Positions 48,894 through 57,374 of a DNA stretch of 64,000 nucleotides are shown here, piece by piece. The position numbers were made by a program, and so were the translations under genes. The stretch is from Pseudomonadota bacterium. GTDB lineage: Bacteria > Pseudomonadota > Gammaproteobacteria > Acidiferrobacterales > Acidiferrobacteraceae. Under the pieces are notes generated by a model. The model was not told the origin of the DNA. It saw only the letters and a list, made by a program, of their open reading frames with translations, and searched no databases. The stretch lies in contig JAKARI010000001.1 of NCBI GenBank assembly GCA_021819245.1, positions 62,001 to 126,000 of the forward strand, read 5' to 3'. Each line of letters starts with the position of its first letter. Within the stretch, counting starts at the first letter, position 1.

Positions 48894-49670
48894 CCCTCCA
48901 CTGTCCAAATCCACTCCGACCCGGTCACCCCGGACGATGATCCCCAGCCCGGCGAGTTCGGCGGCATCATGCCGCACTTCCCTGCGCCGATTCCTCATCC
49001 CCACGCTGTCTCTGGGGTCAATTCCAACCCCGACCAGCAGGGTATCGAGCCGCCACCCGCCGATTGGGATATCCCGGTGGGTAAGCACCAGCCGGGCCAG
49101 CGCCTGGGTCACCCCATAGCTCAAGCGCGCCAGGGGAGATGGGTCGTAGTGCAGTAGGATGGGGTCACGCTCGAGCCAGGCACGATAGGTTGGCGATATC
49201 TCTGCCCGATAAAGATGGCGGGCCTCGCCTGTGAACGGGTTGATTCTGGTCGCCGGGCTTGGCACGAGCCGGTCGAGCAGGCCGTCGACTGTGGGCAGGC
49301 CCGCACCCGGAACCTGCACACAGATGACAGCGCCCCGGAGATCGGCGGCCAGCGTGGCAAGCCCTTGCCCGCTGTAGCGACTATGCGCACTCATCGTGCG
49401 GCGCACGTTGTGCGGATCTATCAACAACTGGAGCGCGCCATTCTCGAGGACCCGTTTTTTCTCCGCATGGAAGCAAATGGCATCGAGCAACAACGCGTGC
49501 TGTTGTCCAAGTTTGCCTGTGATCGTGCCGCCCCCGTAGGGGGTTGCAATCTCCCGCGTCTGGAAGGTCGGCGCCCGTGTCGGCTGGAAGACCTGCAAGC
49601 GTGCCAAACGCGACACCGTCGTAGGCATAATGCGCTCGGCCCAGGGGATGATACGGTCCTCACCACTCAT
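48846..49670 (-). CDS. RepC-like replication initiator
   Basis: 274 residues. ATG 49670 (MSGEDRIIPWAERIMP) overlaps the helicase stop by 11 bases. LARLSYGVTQALARLVLTHR and GMRNRRREVRHDAAELAGLG match the winged-helix part of IncQ RepC/TrfA-type initiators in pattern; similarity is moderate. Ends in RVTHARPRVTHARGV, which is the iteron sequence being translated. With the helicase upstream it forms an IncQ-like repA-repC pair. Confidence 0.7.
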   Translation of the reverse strand: MSGEDRIIPWAERIMPTTVSRLARLQVFQPTRAPTFQTREIATPYGGGTITGKLGQQHALLLDAICFHAEKKRVLENGALQLLIDPHNVRRTMSAHSRYSGQGLATLAADLRGAVICVQVPGAGLPTVDGLLDRLVPSPATRINPFTGEARHLYRAEISPTYRAWLERDPILLHYDPSPLARLSYGVTQALARLVLTHRDIPIGGWRLDTLLVGVGIDPRDSVGMRNRRREVRHDAAELAGLGIIVRGDRVGVDLDSGGRVTHARPRVTHARGV

Positions 49671-50631
49671 CGTCGCCTCCCGCTCCGTCTTTGCTGATCT
49701 CCACCACTTTTTTCCGCCTTGATGGTCGCGTCGCGCTAGCCAAGCGATCCTCTGCGGATGGATCCACAAAAAGCGTCCCGCGCGGATCCATCGTCAAAAT
49801 GCGCGCGGGTTGTTCCGGTCCTTTGCTTATCTTCGAGCCCCGTACGATGCGCGACGTGCGTTGGTCGATGCCCGCTCGCTCGCACTCCAACTCCGCCGGC
49901 CGCCGGATTACCCAAACCGCACGAGCGGCGGATGCCAGGGCGGTCCCGCCGCGCCCCGCCTGATGGTCATCGCGCGCATTCAGTAAGCTATCCTGCGAGG
50001 TGTGATGAACGGCAAGAATGGATCCGCCCCCACATCCCTGCGCAAGCCGAATCAAAAGCCGCATGAAGACATCCAGGTGTCCGTTGTCTGACTCTGACAG
50101 TGAATGGAACATCACGAGGGGATCGAGGATCGCAAGCCGCGCGCCATTGAGCCGTTCACGCATCGCACCCACCCATTCTGTTTCAAGGGGCTCATCGGCC
50201 TGTCGGCTTGCCCGCAGGAGCGGCACGCGCATGCCGCCGAGGGCCACGATGTCCATCTGCTCCAGCGCGACGTCGATCCGTGCCGTGGATACGCCATGCT
50301 CAACCAGGGAAATCCGCAAATTCGCGAGCGCCCGATGATGATCGTCCAGGTCGTCTTCTCCCAGCAGCGCAACCACCCGCCCCCGCGACGATGGGGCATC
50401 GAGCGCGCCGCCGGCGATGGGCAGACCGCCGGCAACACCAAGCGCGGCTTGCAGGGCAAACCCCGTTTTGCGTGATCCGTCAGATCCAATCAGTAAACCG
50501 ACCTGCCGAGCTGGCAGACCGGGAAGCACCCAATCGATGGGCGGGGGCGCGCTGCGGGCAAGTAGGGAAGCCGCGGCGACCGCCTGCGGCAAGACTGTTT
50601 TTTGCTTCATCAGGCCCGCGTGCATTCTCAT
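49660..50631 (-). CDS. RepA-like replicative helicase (AAA_25/RecA-type)
   Basis: 323 residues. WVLPGLPARQVGLLIGSDGS with RKTGFALQAALGVAGG is the P-loop region; VVALLGEDDLDDHHRALANL, RLAILDPLVMFHSLSESD (Walker B) and GGSILAVHHTSQDS complete a RepA hexamer-type fold. The P-loop reads GSDGSRKT, with Arg where Gly is usual. The ATG overlaps the AlpA-like stop (ATGA). C-terminal 50 residues are basic and probably flexible. Confidence 0.8.
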   Translation of the reverse strand: MRMHAGLMKQKTVLPQAVAAASLLARSAPPPIDWVLPGLPARQVGLLIGSDGSRKTGFALQAALGVAGGLPIAGGALDAPSSRGRVVALLGEDDLDDHHRALANLRISLVEHGVSTARIDVALEQMDIVALGGMRVPLLRASRQADEPLETEWVGAMRERLNGARLAILDPLVMFHSLSESDNGHLDVFMRLLIRLAQGCGGGSILAVHHTSQDSLLNARDDHQAGRGGTALASAARAVWVIRRPAELECERAGIDQRTSRIVRGSKISKGPEQPARILTMDPRGTLFVDPSAEDRLASATRPSRRKKVVEISKDGAGGDDEW

Positions 50632-50861
50632 CCCCGCCCGCGAGGCCGCCCGACCGTCGCCGCCGCCGGCTCGCCGATTTGCTCGACCTGCTCGGTCCGT
50701 GAGCGAATCCAGTTGTCAATTTGTTCCCCGGTCCATCTGCGGTTGCGTCCAATCCGTATCGGCCGCGGAATTTCTCCCCGAGCAAGCATTCGCTCGATGG
50801 TCCGATGCGCTCCCAGGCCCCGCCGAACCCATTCCTGAATGTCGTACAGTTGTTCACCCAT
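50628..50861 (-). CDS. AlpA/HTH_17-type excisionase or regulator
   Basis: 77 residues. LYDIQEWVRRGLGAHRTIERM, then GEIPRPIRIGRNRRWTGEQID is the helix-turn-helix wing pattern of AlpA/excisionase proteins. Located at the non-integrase end of the element and heading the rep operon, so it may both promote excision and regulate replication. Start ATG at 50861; a basic RPRGRG end. Confidence 0.75.
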   Translation of the reverse strand: MGEQLYDIQEWVRRGLGAHRTIERMLARGEIPRPIRIGRNRRWTGEQIDNWIRSRTEQVEQIGEPAAATVGRPRGRG

Positions 50862-50995
50862 GTGCTTCTCCTGCCATGTTGATACATGCCAAGTGTCGTC
50901 CTTGCCTTTTCACTTCGATACGGCTAATTTCATCGGGAGGGTGACGAGGTAGTCCGTACCGTATACCTCGCGAACGAAGGGGGGTAGGGAGGGGT

Positions 50996-51838
50996 GTGAA
51001 AGACGACGTGGAAATGTTGATTGCAAAGCTGTTCCGCGCGCCGCGAGGGGGACAAGTCACCCCACAGATGGTCGCCTCGCGCGCACGGCGGCTGCTCCCC
51101 GCCGGCGACGCGTTCCGCACGACGCGCTGCCGGGCTGCGCGCATCGCGCGGGCGCGGCGAGAAATCGAGTGGCAAGAAATGGATCGGCTAGGTAAACAAA
51201 TCGCCCGCGAAGTCGATCTCGCGCCAATGGAGTCGCCGCGGTTAACGCCAGAAAATGAAGGGGTACTGCTTCAATTAAGCCAGGCTCTCATGTGGGGCTG
51301 GGGGCGCCACCTCGCTGATCCTAACCCACGCCCGCCGCTGTGCTTTTTTTGTCACCAGCCCGCGGCCCACGTCGTGCGTGGTGCCACCCCGGTGTGTGCG
51401 CAGCACGTTCCGCGCACCGCCGACGCCCAGCGCGCGGCGCGACTTGTGCGATGGGCCGGGAGTCCGGCTCGGCTGCATGAGATGGTGCTCCACCAGGCGG
51501 CGGAGATTCGCGCGACCGCCAGCAACGCGGAGCTTGAAAATGTGCTCGCCGCTGCGTGCACCGACCCTGTGACCCGCAGGTGGTGGTCCTTGCAGCCGGA
51601 TCTGGAACTGCCGATTCGCATCCTCGCACATCGGCACGTGGAAGCCCGGTACCACGCCTGGGTAAATGAGCAACGCATCGCCGGTGGCCGCGCCCGCGCG
51701 GTCCCTCGGCCTGTCCTCGAGCGTGCTAGAAAAAAAGTGCGGGGCGGCATGTCGCGGGCGGCAGCCGCCCGCGCGGTCGGTGTCAGCGAAGCGACGCTGC
51801 GGCGGCGCTGGCGCCGTGATCCCGTGCCTGTGCTGTAA
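50996..51838 (+). CDS. Putative DNA-binding protein with zinc knuckle and C-terminal HTH
   Basis: 280 residues. The N-terminal helical part begins MKDDVEMLIAKLFRAPRGGQ. CFFCHQPAAHVVRGATPVCA in the middle has a CxxC plus Cys/His pair. The C-terminus is a Hin/resolvase-type helix-turn-helix (MSRAAAARAVGVSEATLRRRW). GTG start next to GGGAGGGG. Divergent from the rep operon and last before attR, so a regulator of excision or replication is likely. No close family recalled. Confidence 0.65.
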   Translation: MKDDVEMLIAKLFRAPRGGQVTPQMVASRARRLLPAGDAFRTTRCRAARIARARREIEWQEMDRLGKQIAREVDLAPMESPRLTPENEGVLLQLSQALMWGWGRHLADPNPRPPLCFFCHQPAAHVVRGATPVCAQHVPRTADAQRAARLVRWAGSPARLHEMVLHQAAEIRATASNAELENVLAAACTDPVTRRWWSLQPDLELPIRILAHRHVEARYHAWVNEQRIAGGRARAVPRPVLERARKKVRGGMSRAAAARAVGVSEATLRRRWRRDPVPVL

Positions 51839-51850
51839 TCCTGCTGTAAC
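51832..51850 (+). repeat. Paired GCTGTAA repeats near attR (candidate arm sites)
   Basis: GCTGTAAT at 51832-51839 and GCTGTAAC at 51843-51850, again 11 bp apart, mirroring 34860-34878. The first overlaps the stop codon of the preceding gene. Confidence 0.5.
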
Positions 51851-51875
51851 GCGGGGGCGTTTTAAGACATTTTGA

Positions 51876-51927
51876 GGCATTAAGGGGCATTGGGATAGCG
51901 TTATAAATCATGCCATTAGATGCCATT
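51876..51927 (+). repeat. Two pairs of 10-bp-phased repeats before attR
   Basis: GGCATT at 51876-51881 and 51886-51891, then ATGCCATT at 51910-51917 and 51920-51927, each pair 10 bp apart and the two pairs inverted (GGCAT/ATGCC). The region between gene end and attR is AT-richer. Candidate binding sites for the AlpA-like factor or integrase. Confidence 0.45.
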
Positions 51928-51955
51928 GACTGCCTGAGAAAGCCAATTTCTGGGA

Positions 51956-52002
51956 CTCCTAAGCGGCAGGTCGCACGTTCGATTCGTGTTCGGGGCACCA
52001 TA
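51956..52002 (+). repeat. attR: right 47-bp attachment repeat
   Basis: Identical to 34767-34813. Only the anticodon loop to CCA part of tRNA-Arg is present, so this is not a second tRNA gene. Marks the right end of the element. Confidence 0.95.
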
Positions 52003-52089
52003 TCAATCAATAAAATAACGGGAACCCTGCCCCCCCTTTTTTTTCGTGGGCCAGACCATGTCGGCCCGACGGGTCGCCGCCATACAGTT

Positions 52090-52329
52090 TTAAAGAGCAT
52101 CTAACTGCAAAAGACCCTGAGTAGTCTCTGGGCCGCTACCGCTGTTTAGAGATCGGACATTTTCTAAATGCCGACACACCTTGCAATTATGGGGGCCGCG
52201 CACCGTACGTCGTTGGAAAGAATGGTCATCCATTGCTTTGCTAACAACCTGCTCGTCCAAGCTCTCAAACCGGCTGATGCGCACCGCCCCTTCGGGAGAC
52301 TTGGCAGCAATATCTAGTTCACCGGCCAT
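52090..52329 (-). CDS. Hypothetical protein (79 aa)
   Basis: MAGELDIAAKSPEGAVRISR leads to a CKVCRHLENV stretch with a CxxCxH pattern. Composition is plausible for coding, but the ribosome site (AAGGA two bases from the ATG) is poorly spaced and no family is recognised. Just outside attR, so chromosomal. Confidence 0.35.
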   Translation of the reverse strand: MAGELDIAAKSPEGAVRISRFESLDEQVVSKAMDDHSFQRRTVRGPHNCKVCRHLENVRSLNSGSGPETTQGLLQLDAL

Positions 52330-52381
52330 TCCTTATTTGCTACAGTGACGGCACCTATTTTTTCGTAACAAGTTGGGGCGC

Positions 52382-52738
52382 ATGCCAAGAATATGCCCAA
52401 TGTGCCGCAGCCACATCGCTAGATCAGCCGTATTGTCTGCGCGGCGATCACGTAAAAAGTGCAGGCATATATCGCCTCGCGTAGTGCAGTGCCAACACTG
52501 CGGCGCGAAGTTGCGCCAAATCGTGTATCCTGCGGGATATATTATCAATACGATCATGATAATACTAAGCGTGATATATGTGTTCTGGGTGCTTACACAC
52601 CCTGCCATTTTGCTGGCTACGCGTCTGCCGCCAATTGTCGGTCTATTTATTATAGTTCTTCCGTTATCAATGGCTTATGCGAGATGGGGTTTCGCCTACG
52701 TTGTCGTCGCCGATGACAATCAAACCGCAGATTTTTAA
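52382..52738 (+). CDS. Zinc-ribbon membrane protein (118 aa)
   Basis: MPRICPMCRSHIARSAVLSA, then RKKCRHISPRVVQCQHCGAK gives two Cys pairs of a zinc ribbon. Two membrane helices follow (INTIMIILSVIYVFWVLTHP and PIVGLFIIVLPLSMAYARWG). Start ATG at 52382 chosen over a TTG nine bases upstream. Lower GC than average. Role unknown. Confidence 0.6.
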   Translation: MPRICPMCRSHIARSAVLSARRSRKKCRHISPRVVQCQHCGAKLRQIVYPAGYIINTIMIILSVIYVFWVLTHPAILLATRLPPIVGLFIIVLPLSMAYARWGFAYVVVADDNQTADF

Positions 52739-53193
52739 TAATCATATCCACCCATTCGCTTTAATCGCCGCGCAGCCGCGAGGCGCCCACCGAGACTCCT
52801 TGTGGGTAAATCACCATCGACTACGAATAGCGGGGTCGGCTCTGCATCCCGGGCCGACACCGGAATCTGCGGATCGGTAGCCATCGGTCGAGGTCCGTAT
52901 CTTTAAGGGTCGCCTTGATCGGATAGGGAGTCCGTCACCAAGGCACTCGCCTATACGAAGCTGCATAACGACTACAGGTAACCATGGGGTCACCCCGCCA
53001 CCCCTACCCGCCAGCGTGTAGATGCCGTCATTGCTGGGCCATTGCGGCATGCCGGATCTCTTATCGACGGCAGTCCTTGCACAACATGGAGAGAGCCAAT
53101 AATGCAGGGGCGATTAATGGTACGCATATTCCCTCTTCTTAGTGGCCCGCAATCCTCCCTGCAGGCGTATCCAGCCTCGGAAAAGGCCGAGGA
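52739..53193. other. Intergenic region, no gene seen
   Basis: About 450 bases. Contains the perfect inverted repeat CCTCGG-AAAAGG-CCGAGG (53175-53192) just upstream of the predicted dienelactone hydrolase promoter, a possible operator. Otherwise nothing supportable. Confidence 0.45.
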
Positions 53194-53224
53194 TTGTCTC
53201 GAGCGTAAGCGGTTGCGCTATACT
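53194..53224 (+). promoter_or_regulatory. Predicted promoter of the dienelactone hydrolase gene
   Basis: TTGTCT (53194-53199) and TATACT (53219-53224) with a long 19-base spacer. Directly downstream of the CCTCGG/CCGAGG inverted repeat, and followed by GGAGG before the ATG. Confidence 0.4.
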
Positions 53225-53247
53225 GGCCGCTTTATGGAGGATCCTCG

Positions 53248-53967
53248 ATGACTGGTTCTGCGTTTGAATATAAGGATGGCAACACCATACTCGAAGGTTA
53301 TCTTGCGGTAGATCAGGCCAATCACAAGAAGCGCCCCGGCGTCCTCGTGTTCCACGAGTGGATGGGTGTCGCCGATCATGAAAAGGCGGCCTGCAACGAC
53401 CTCGCCAAGGCGGGCTACATCGCCCTTGCCGGTGATATCTTCGGCAAGGGTGTGCGGCCGACGACCATGGAGCAGGCGGCGCAGAACGCCAATCACTACC
53501 GGGCCGGCGACCGGGCGCTGATGCGCCAGCGCGCCGCGGCGGCGCTTGCCGCCCTGCGCGGCCACCCCCTTTGCGAAGGCAACAAGATCGCGGCCATCGG
53601 TTTTTGCTTTGGCGGCACTGTGGCCCTGGAGCTTGCGCGCTCGGGGGCAGACATCAAGGGTGTCGTGACATTCCACGGGGGGCTCAACACCCAGTCGCCC
53701 GCGGTGGCCGGCACCCTGAAGGCCAAGATTCTTGCGCTCCACGGGGCCGAAGATCCCTTCGTGCCGGGGCCTGAGGTCGCGGCCTTTCAGGAGGAGATGC
53801 GCAAGGCCAAGGCCGACTGGCAGTTCGTGCAGTATAGCGGGGCCGTGCATAGCTTCACGAACCCAGGCGCCGGTAATCAGCCCGAGAAGGGTTTCGCATA
53901 CAATGCCGTGGCGGCACGCCGCAGCTGGCAGGCGATGCTGAGCTTTTTTAGCGAGATCTTCGCCTGA
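53248..53967 (+). CDS. Dienelactone hydrolase family protein
   Basis: Cytoplasmic alpha/beta hydrolase of 239 residues. LVFHEWMGVADHEKAACNDL near the N-terminus, nucleophile elbow GFCFGGTVALELA (Cys), acid in LALHGAEDPFVPGPE and His in SGAVHSFTNPGAG make the Cys-Asp-His triad of the family. No aromatic-degradation genes adjoin, so a general hydrolase role is likelier than chlorocatechol metabolism. Confidence 0.9.
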   Translation: MTGSAFEYKDGNTILEGYLAVDQANHKKRPGVLVFHEWMGVADHEKAACNDLAKAGYIALAGDIFGKGVRPTTMEQAAQNANHYRAGDRALMRQRAAAALAALRGHPLCEGNKIAAIGFCFGGTVALELARSGADIKGVVTFHGGLNTQSPAVAGTLKAKILALHGAEDPFVPGPEVAAFQEEMRKAKADWQFVQYSGAVHSFTNPGAGNQPEKGFAYNAVAARRSWQAMLSFFSEIFA

Positions 53968-54245
53968 TGATGGGGCCTCCGTGCGCCTGGGCGGCCGCGG
54001 AGGATCTTTCCCAAAACCCCACCGCATAAGGCCCGAGAGCGGGCCTGTCGGCAGAAAAGGTGGGGTTGCGTCCCTATATCAGGACGCGCTCATGGCGTAG
54101 TTATGGGGCGCCACCGCACATGCCGATGCCCTTTACGGGTACAGCGGCGATCGGCTGAACGGCCATGTCAGCGCCTTGCGAGCGAACCAAACCCGGATGC
54201 CTCGGGCGCCCATCATGATCTTGCATGGGCATCGCGAGCGCCGAT

Positions 54246-55025
54246 CTACCCCACCTGCACCGCGAGCATGGAAAGCGATCCCCCTTCGATACCAGACACC
54301 GGGAAACGGATCGCCTCGTCCGATTGCGAGGCGCCCAATACATAGAGCAGCGGCAGATAATGATCCGGCGTCGGAATGGATAAGACGGCATCCGGTCCAA
54401 GCGCCTCATAATGGATGAGCCGTGCGTACTCGCGGGCTCCTATAAGCCCCTGCAGCCTATTTTCGAATCGTACCGCCCAATCGTAGGGCCCTTGCGATGG
54501 CCGGCCCCAGGCGTATGCGCGCAGATTGTGTATGACATTGCCGCTGCCGGCGATCAGCACGCCCTCGTCCCGCAGAGGCGCGAGCGCACGACCGGCCTCA
54601 AAATGGAATTCCGCCGGCTTGGTGGCATCGATACTGAGCTGCACCACGGGGATGTCGGCATTCGGATAGGCGTGGCGCAGGACCGACCAGGTCCCATGAT
54701 CGAGCCCCCAGCTGTCATCTGGCTCCACGGCAATGGGCGCCAAGAGCCGCTGGACCCGGGCCGCGAGCACGGGGTCCCCGGGCGCAGGATACTGAATCTC
54801 ATAGAGCTCGCGCGGGAAACCCCCGAAGTCGTGAATAGTGGGCGGGGCCGCCTGCGCGGTCACGGCCGTGCCAGGCCCATACCAGTGGGCCGAGATCGCG
54901 AGGATGCCCCGAGGTCTCGGCATACCCAGGGCCAGCCTGTGCCACGCCTCGGTGGTGTCATCGTGCGCCAAGGCACGCATGGGACTGCCATGCCCGAAAA
55001 AGACCGCCGGCTGTCTCGTGGCCAT
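54246..55025 (-). CDS. DODA-type class III extradiol dioxygenase (YgiD-like)
   Basis: 259 residues. AVFFGHGSPMRALAHDDT, ILAISAHWYGPGTAV and WGLDHGTWSVLRHAYPNADI hold the metal ligands of the LigB/4,5-DOPA dioxygenase fold; PTPDHYLPLLYVLGASQSDE closes the site. ATG 55025 follows AGAGGATG and matches the family start; the longer frame is not used. Oxidises catechol-type substrates; the physiological one is unknown. Confidence 0.88.
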   Translation of the reverse strand: MATRQPAVFFGHGSPMRALAHDDTTEAWHRLALGMPRPRGILAISAHWYGPGTAVTAQAAPPTIHDFGGFPRELYEIQYPAPGDPVLAARVQRLLAPIAVEPDDSWGLDHGTWSVLRHAYPNADIPVVQLSIDATKPAEFHFEAGRALAPLRDEGVLIAGSGNVIHNLRAYAWGRPSQGPYDWAVRFENRLQGLIGAREYARLIHYEALGPDAVLSIPTPDHYLPLLYVLGASQSDEAIRFPVSGIEGGSLSMLAVQVG

Positions 55026-55318
55026 CGCATGACATCCTCTTGTGCTGGTTCGCCCAATAGAACGGCCCGCCCGCGGATCGTCAGGGCGCGCCACGGACCA
55101 CCGTGCGCCCTGTGCGCCGCAAGGTCCGACCTCCCCCTGCCCTGTGGCGCCTTAAAGACCCCCATGGATGCCGAATGCACAGGACTCGTATCGGCGCAGG
55201 AAACCCACCGGCCACAAGGACAGGGGCACGACCGGCTGGCCCGGCGGCCGCGGGCTGCAGTGCCCGAATTGCGCTACCCCCAACCCAAGCACCTCCCGAG
55301 GGGATGCGTCCTGCGGAA
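55026..55318. other. Intergenic region, no gene seen
   Basis: 293 bases between two minus-strand genes; GC-rich, only short unsupported frames. Confidence 0.4.
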
Positions 55319-55813
55319 TCAGCGGTACCTCATCATAAACCGCATCGGCGGCATGTGATGATACAGGCGCATGAGCTTGTGCCACTGATCGGTCGTGAGC
55401 GTCTTACGCACGATACGCACCTGGGCGACTGCAAGATCCAGTAGGCCCGCGCGATCGCGATCTACGTGATCCACGAGTTCGTGCACGGCAGACGCGCTAG
55501 CGCCCTGAAGCAGGGCCTTATGGAGCGCCCTCTTGTCGGTCCGCAGACGCCTCATGAGCGGCACGGCAACGCGCATGTGGCGATTATGCCAGACGGCAAG
55601 CACACTCACCTGATGGTCGCTCATATGCAAACTGTAAGATCGCATCTCCGCCAACGGCAAGACCATAGGTATCATCCCATGACGAAAAAATCGCCGGTGC
55701 ATGGCAGGGTGGCACCCCGGAGACGGCGGGGCCATCGGCCTCATCGGCATGGCAAACGCAGACCCCGCGGCGAGCAGGCCGCACAGCGCAAACGTCAATC
55801 GCGACTTCGACAT
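55319..55813 (-). CDS. Periplasmic Spy/CpxP-like protein
   Basis: 164 residues. Signal peptide MSKSRLTFALCGLLAAGSAFA with cleavage after AFA, then a Met/His-rich segment (HPAMHRRFFRHGM) and helices with LHMSDHQVSVLAVWHNRHMR and TLTTDQWHKLMRLYHHM. LTxxQ-like motifs and Met/His richness are typical of metal-linked Spy/CpxP chaperones. Possible envelope-stress or metal-binding role. Confidence 0.7.
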   Translation of the reverse strand: MSKSRLTFALCGLLAAGSAFAMPMRPMAPPSPGCHPAMHRRFFRHGMIPMVLPLAEMRSYSLHMSDHQVSVLAVWHNRHMRVAVPLMRRLRTDKRALHKALLQGASASAVHELVDHVDRDRAGLLDLAVAQVRIVRKTLTTDQWHKLMRLYHHMPPMRFMMRYR

Positions 55814-56253
55814 GGTAGGCTCCTTTTCGGTGAGAGATAGACGCCATGATCACCATTATGCCCGGCCAGATTAACCCAGAACACCGCCACAAGATGTAGT
55901 GTTTTGCAACCGTGCAGCGCCCGCGTCCGGACCGGCCCCTCATGGCCCTGATGATGCGATTCGGCGGTCTCTGCATGCCGACAATGATGCACCGCGCAGA
56001 CCATGATCGGCCGCCGCTTGCCTGCTCGGGGCGGGATGGCAAGGCCGGGTGATTGGCGCAGGTCGAGGCCGAACCCCCGGCGATCGGCAACAGCCCCATG
56101 GCCCTTGCGAAACGCACCACACCCATCAGGCCATTTCACTGAGTGCGCCGACAGGGATGCCTTTTGTGCCCTCATGCACAGGGAGACGCCGGATGTCGCG
56201 CGAGACCCCTACAGGAAAGCGCCGCAGACACATGCCCCGCCTCACATCGCCGA
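55814..56253. other. Intergenic region, no gene seen
   Basis: 440 bases upstream of the Spy-like gene and downstream of the deaminase gene, both minus strand. No promoter of quality or RNA structure noticed. Confidence 0.4.
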
Positions 56254-57288
56254 TCACGATCCGGAATCAGCGGCCGCCAGGCCCTCGAGGGCCGCAATCC
56301 AGCGGCCCTTGTCATCCGCCCCGGCCCAACTTGCCTCGAGGCTATTGCGCCCAAGCCTGGCCCACGTCGCGCGGTCAAAACCGAAGGCCGCCTGCACGGC
56401 CTGGATATTGGCGTTCATGTAACCCCCGAAATAGGCGGGGTCATCACTATTGATCGTCACCGGCACCCCGGCGGCCATGAGCGCCGGCAGGGTATGATCG
56501 CTCATCGTGGAAAAGACCCGCAGGCGCACATTGGACAAGGGGCAGACCGTAAGTGCGATGCCCTCTGCCGCCAACCGCCGGACGAGCGCTGGGTCGTCTA
56601 CGGCGCGCACGCCATGATCTATACGTACCGCCTTCAAGACATCGAGGGCCTCGGTAATATAGGACGCCGGCCCCTCTTCGCCGGCATGGGCCACCACCTT
56701 CTTGCCCAGGGACCGCACGCGCGCAAACACCCGCGCGAACTTCGCCGGCGGATGGCCCCGCTCCGAGGAATCGAGACCAAAGCCATCGATATCTTCGAGA
56801 AACGGTTCGGCCGCGGCGAGCGTCGCAAACGCCTCGTCCTCGCTCAAATGCCTCAGAAAACAGAGGATAAGCCGGCTTGTGATTCCAAAGCGCCGTTTAC
56901 CCTCGGCACGCCCGGCGTTGAGGCCTTCCATCACCTCGGCAAGCGGGATACCACGCGCCGTATGGGTCTGCGGATCAAAGAAGATCTCGGCGTGGACCAC
57001 GCCGTCGGCGTGCGCCCGGCCGAGATAGGCCAGCATGAGATCGGCGAAGTCGCGGCTCGTGCGCAAGACATCCGCGCAGGCGTAATAGAGATCGAGAAAC
57101 GACTGCAGGTCCGTGAACGCCTTGGCGGCATGCAGCGCCTCCTCATTGGCAAAGGGCAGGACCAGCCGGTTGCGGCGCGCAAGGGCAAAGGCAAGATCGG
57201 GCTCGAGCGTCCCCTCGATATGCACATGCAATTCGGCCTTGGGCATGCGACAGGCAAACTCGAGAACGGACGGCGCAGACGATGGCAT
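56254..57288 (-). CDS. Adenine/adenosine deaminase
   Basis: 344 residues. KAELHVHIEGTLEPDLAFAL (zinc His pair), VVAHAGEEGPASYI, IDHGVRAVDDPAL, TVCPLSNVRL and TINSDDPAYFGGYMN are in order. The HVHIEGTLEP form matches the bacterial adenine-deaminase branch of the adenosine deaminase family (as in Pseudomonas) better than true adenosine deaminase. Start ATG 57288 with GGGAGGAG; the longer frame upstream is not used. 86 bases after the ilvB-like stop. Confidence 0.88.
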   Translation of the reverse strand: MPSSAPSVLEFACRMPKAELHVHIEGTLEPDLAFALARRNRLVLPFANEEALHAAKAFTDLQSFLDLYYACADVLRTSRDFADLMLAYLGRAHADGVVHAEIFFDPQTHTARGIPLAEVMEGLNAGRAEGKRRFGITSRLILCFLRHLSEDEAFATLAAAEPFLEDIDGFGLDSSERGHPPAKFARVFARVRSLGKKVVAHAGEEGPASYITEALDVLKAVRIDHGVRAVDDPALVRRLAAEGIALTVCPLSNVRLRVFSTMSDHTLPALMAAGVPVTINSDDPAYFGGYMNANIQAVQAAFGFDRATWARLGRNSLEASWAGADDKGRWIAALEGLAAADSGS

Positions 57289-57374
57289 GGCTCCTCCCAG
57301 GGACATAAGGCGCCCATTATGCCCGATACCACCGTATCGCGCAGGACTCTGTCCGGATCGCACCCGGCGCAGCC

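Larger units (their letters stand above)
34767..52002. mobile_element. Integrative mobilizable element in tRNA-Arg(CCT)
   Basis: Bounded by a 47-bp identical direct repeat (34767-34813 and 51956-52002) formed by the tRNA 3' end. Repeat to repeat is 17,189 bp. The integrase sits directly inside the tRNA end; an AlpA-like excision factor is near the other end. Contains relaxase, coupling protein, partition/leading-region operon and replication genes but no VirB/Trb-type secretion genes. Mobilization would therefore need a helper conjugation machine (inference). Minus-strand genes flank the oriT on the left, plus-strand leading genes on the right. Confidence 0.93.

Noticed and set aside
51956-52002. 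Second tRNA-Arg gene
   Set aside because: Only the anticodon-loop to CCA part is present; it is the right attachment repeat.
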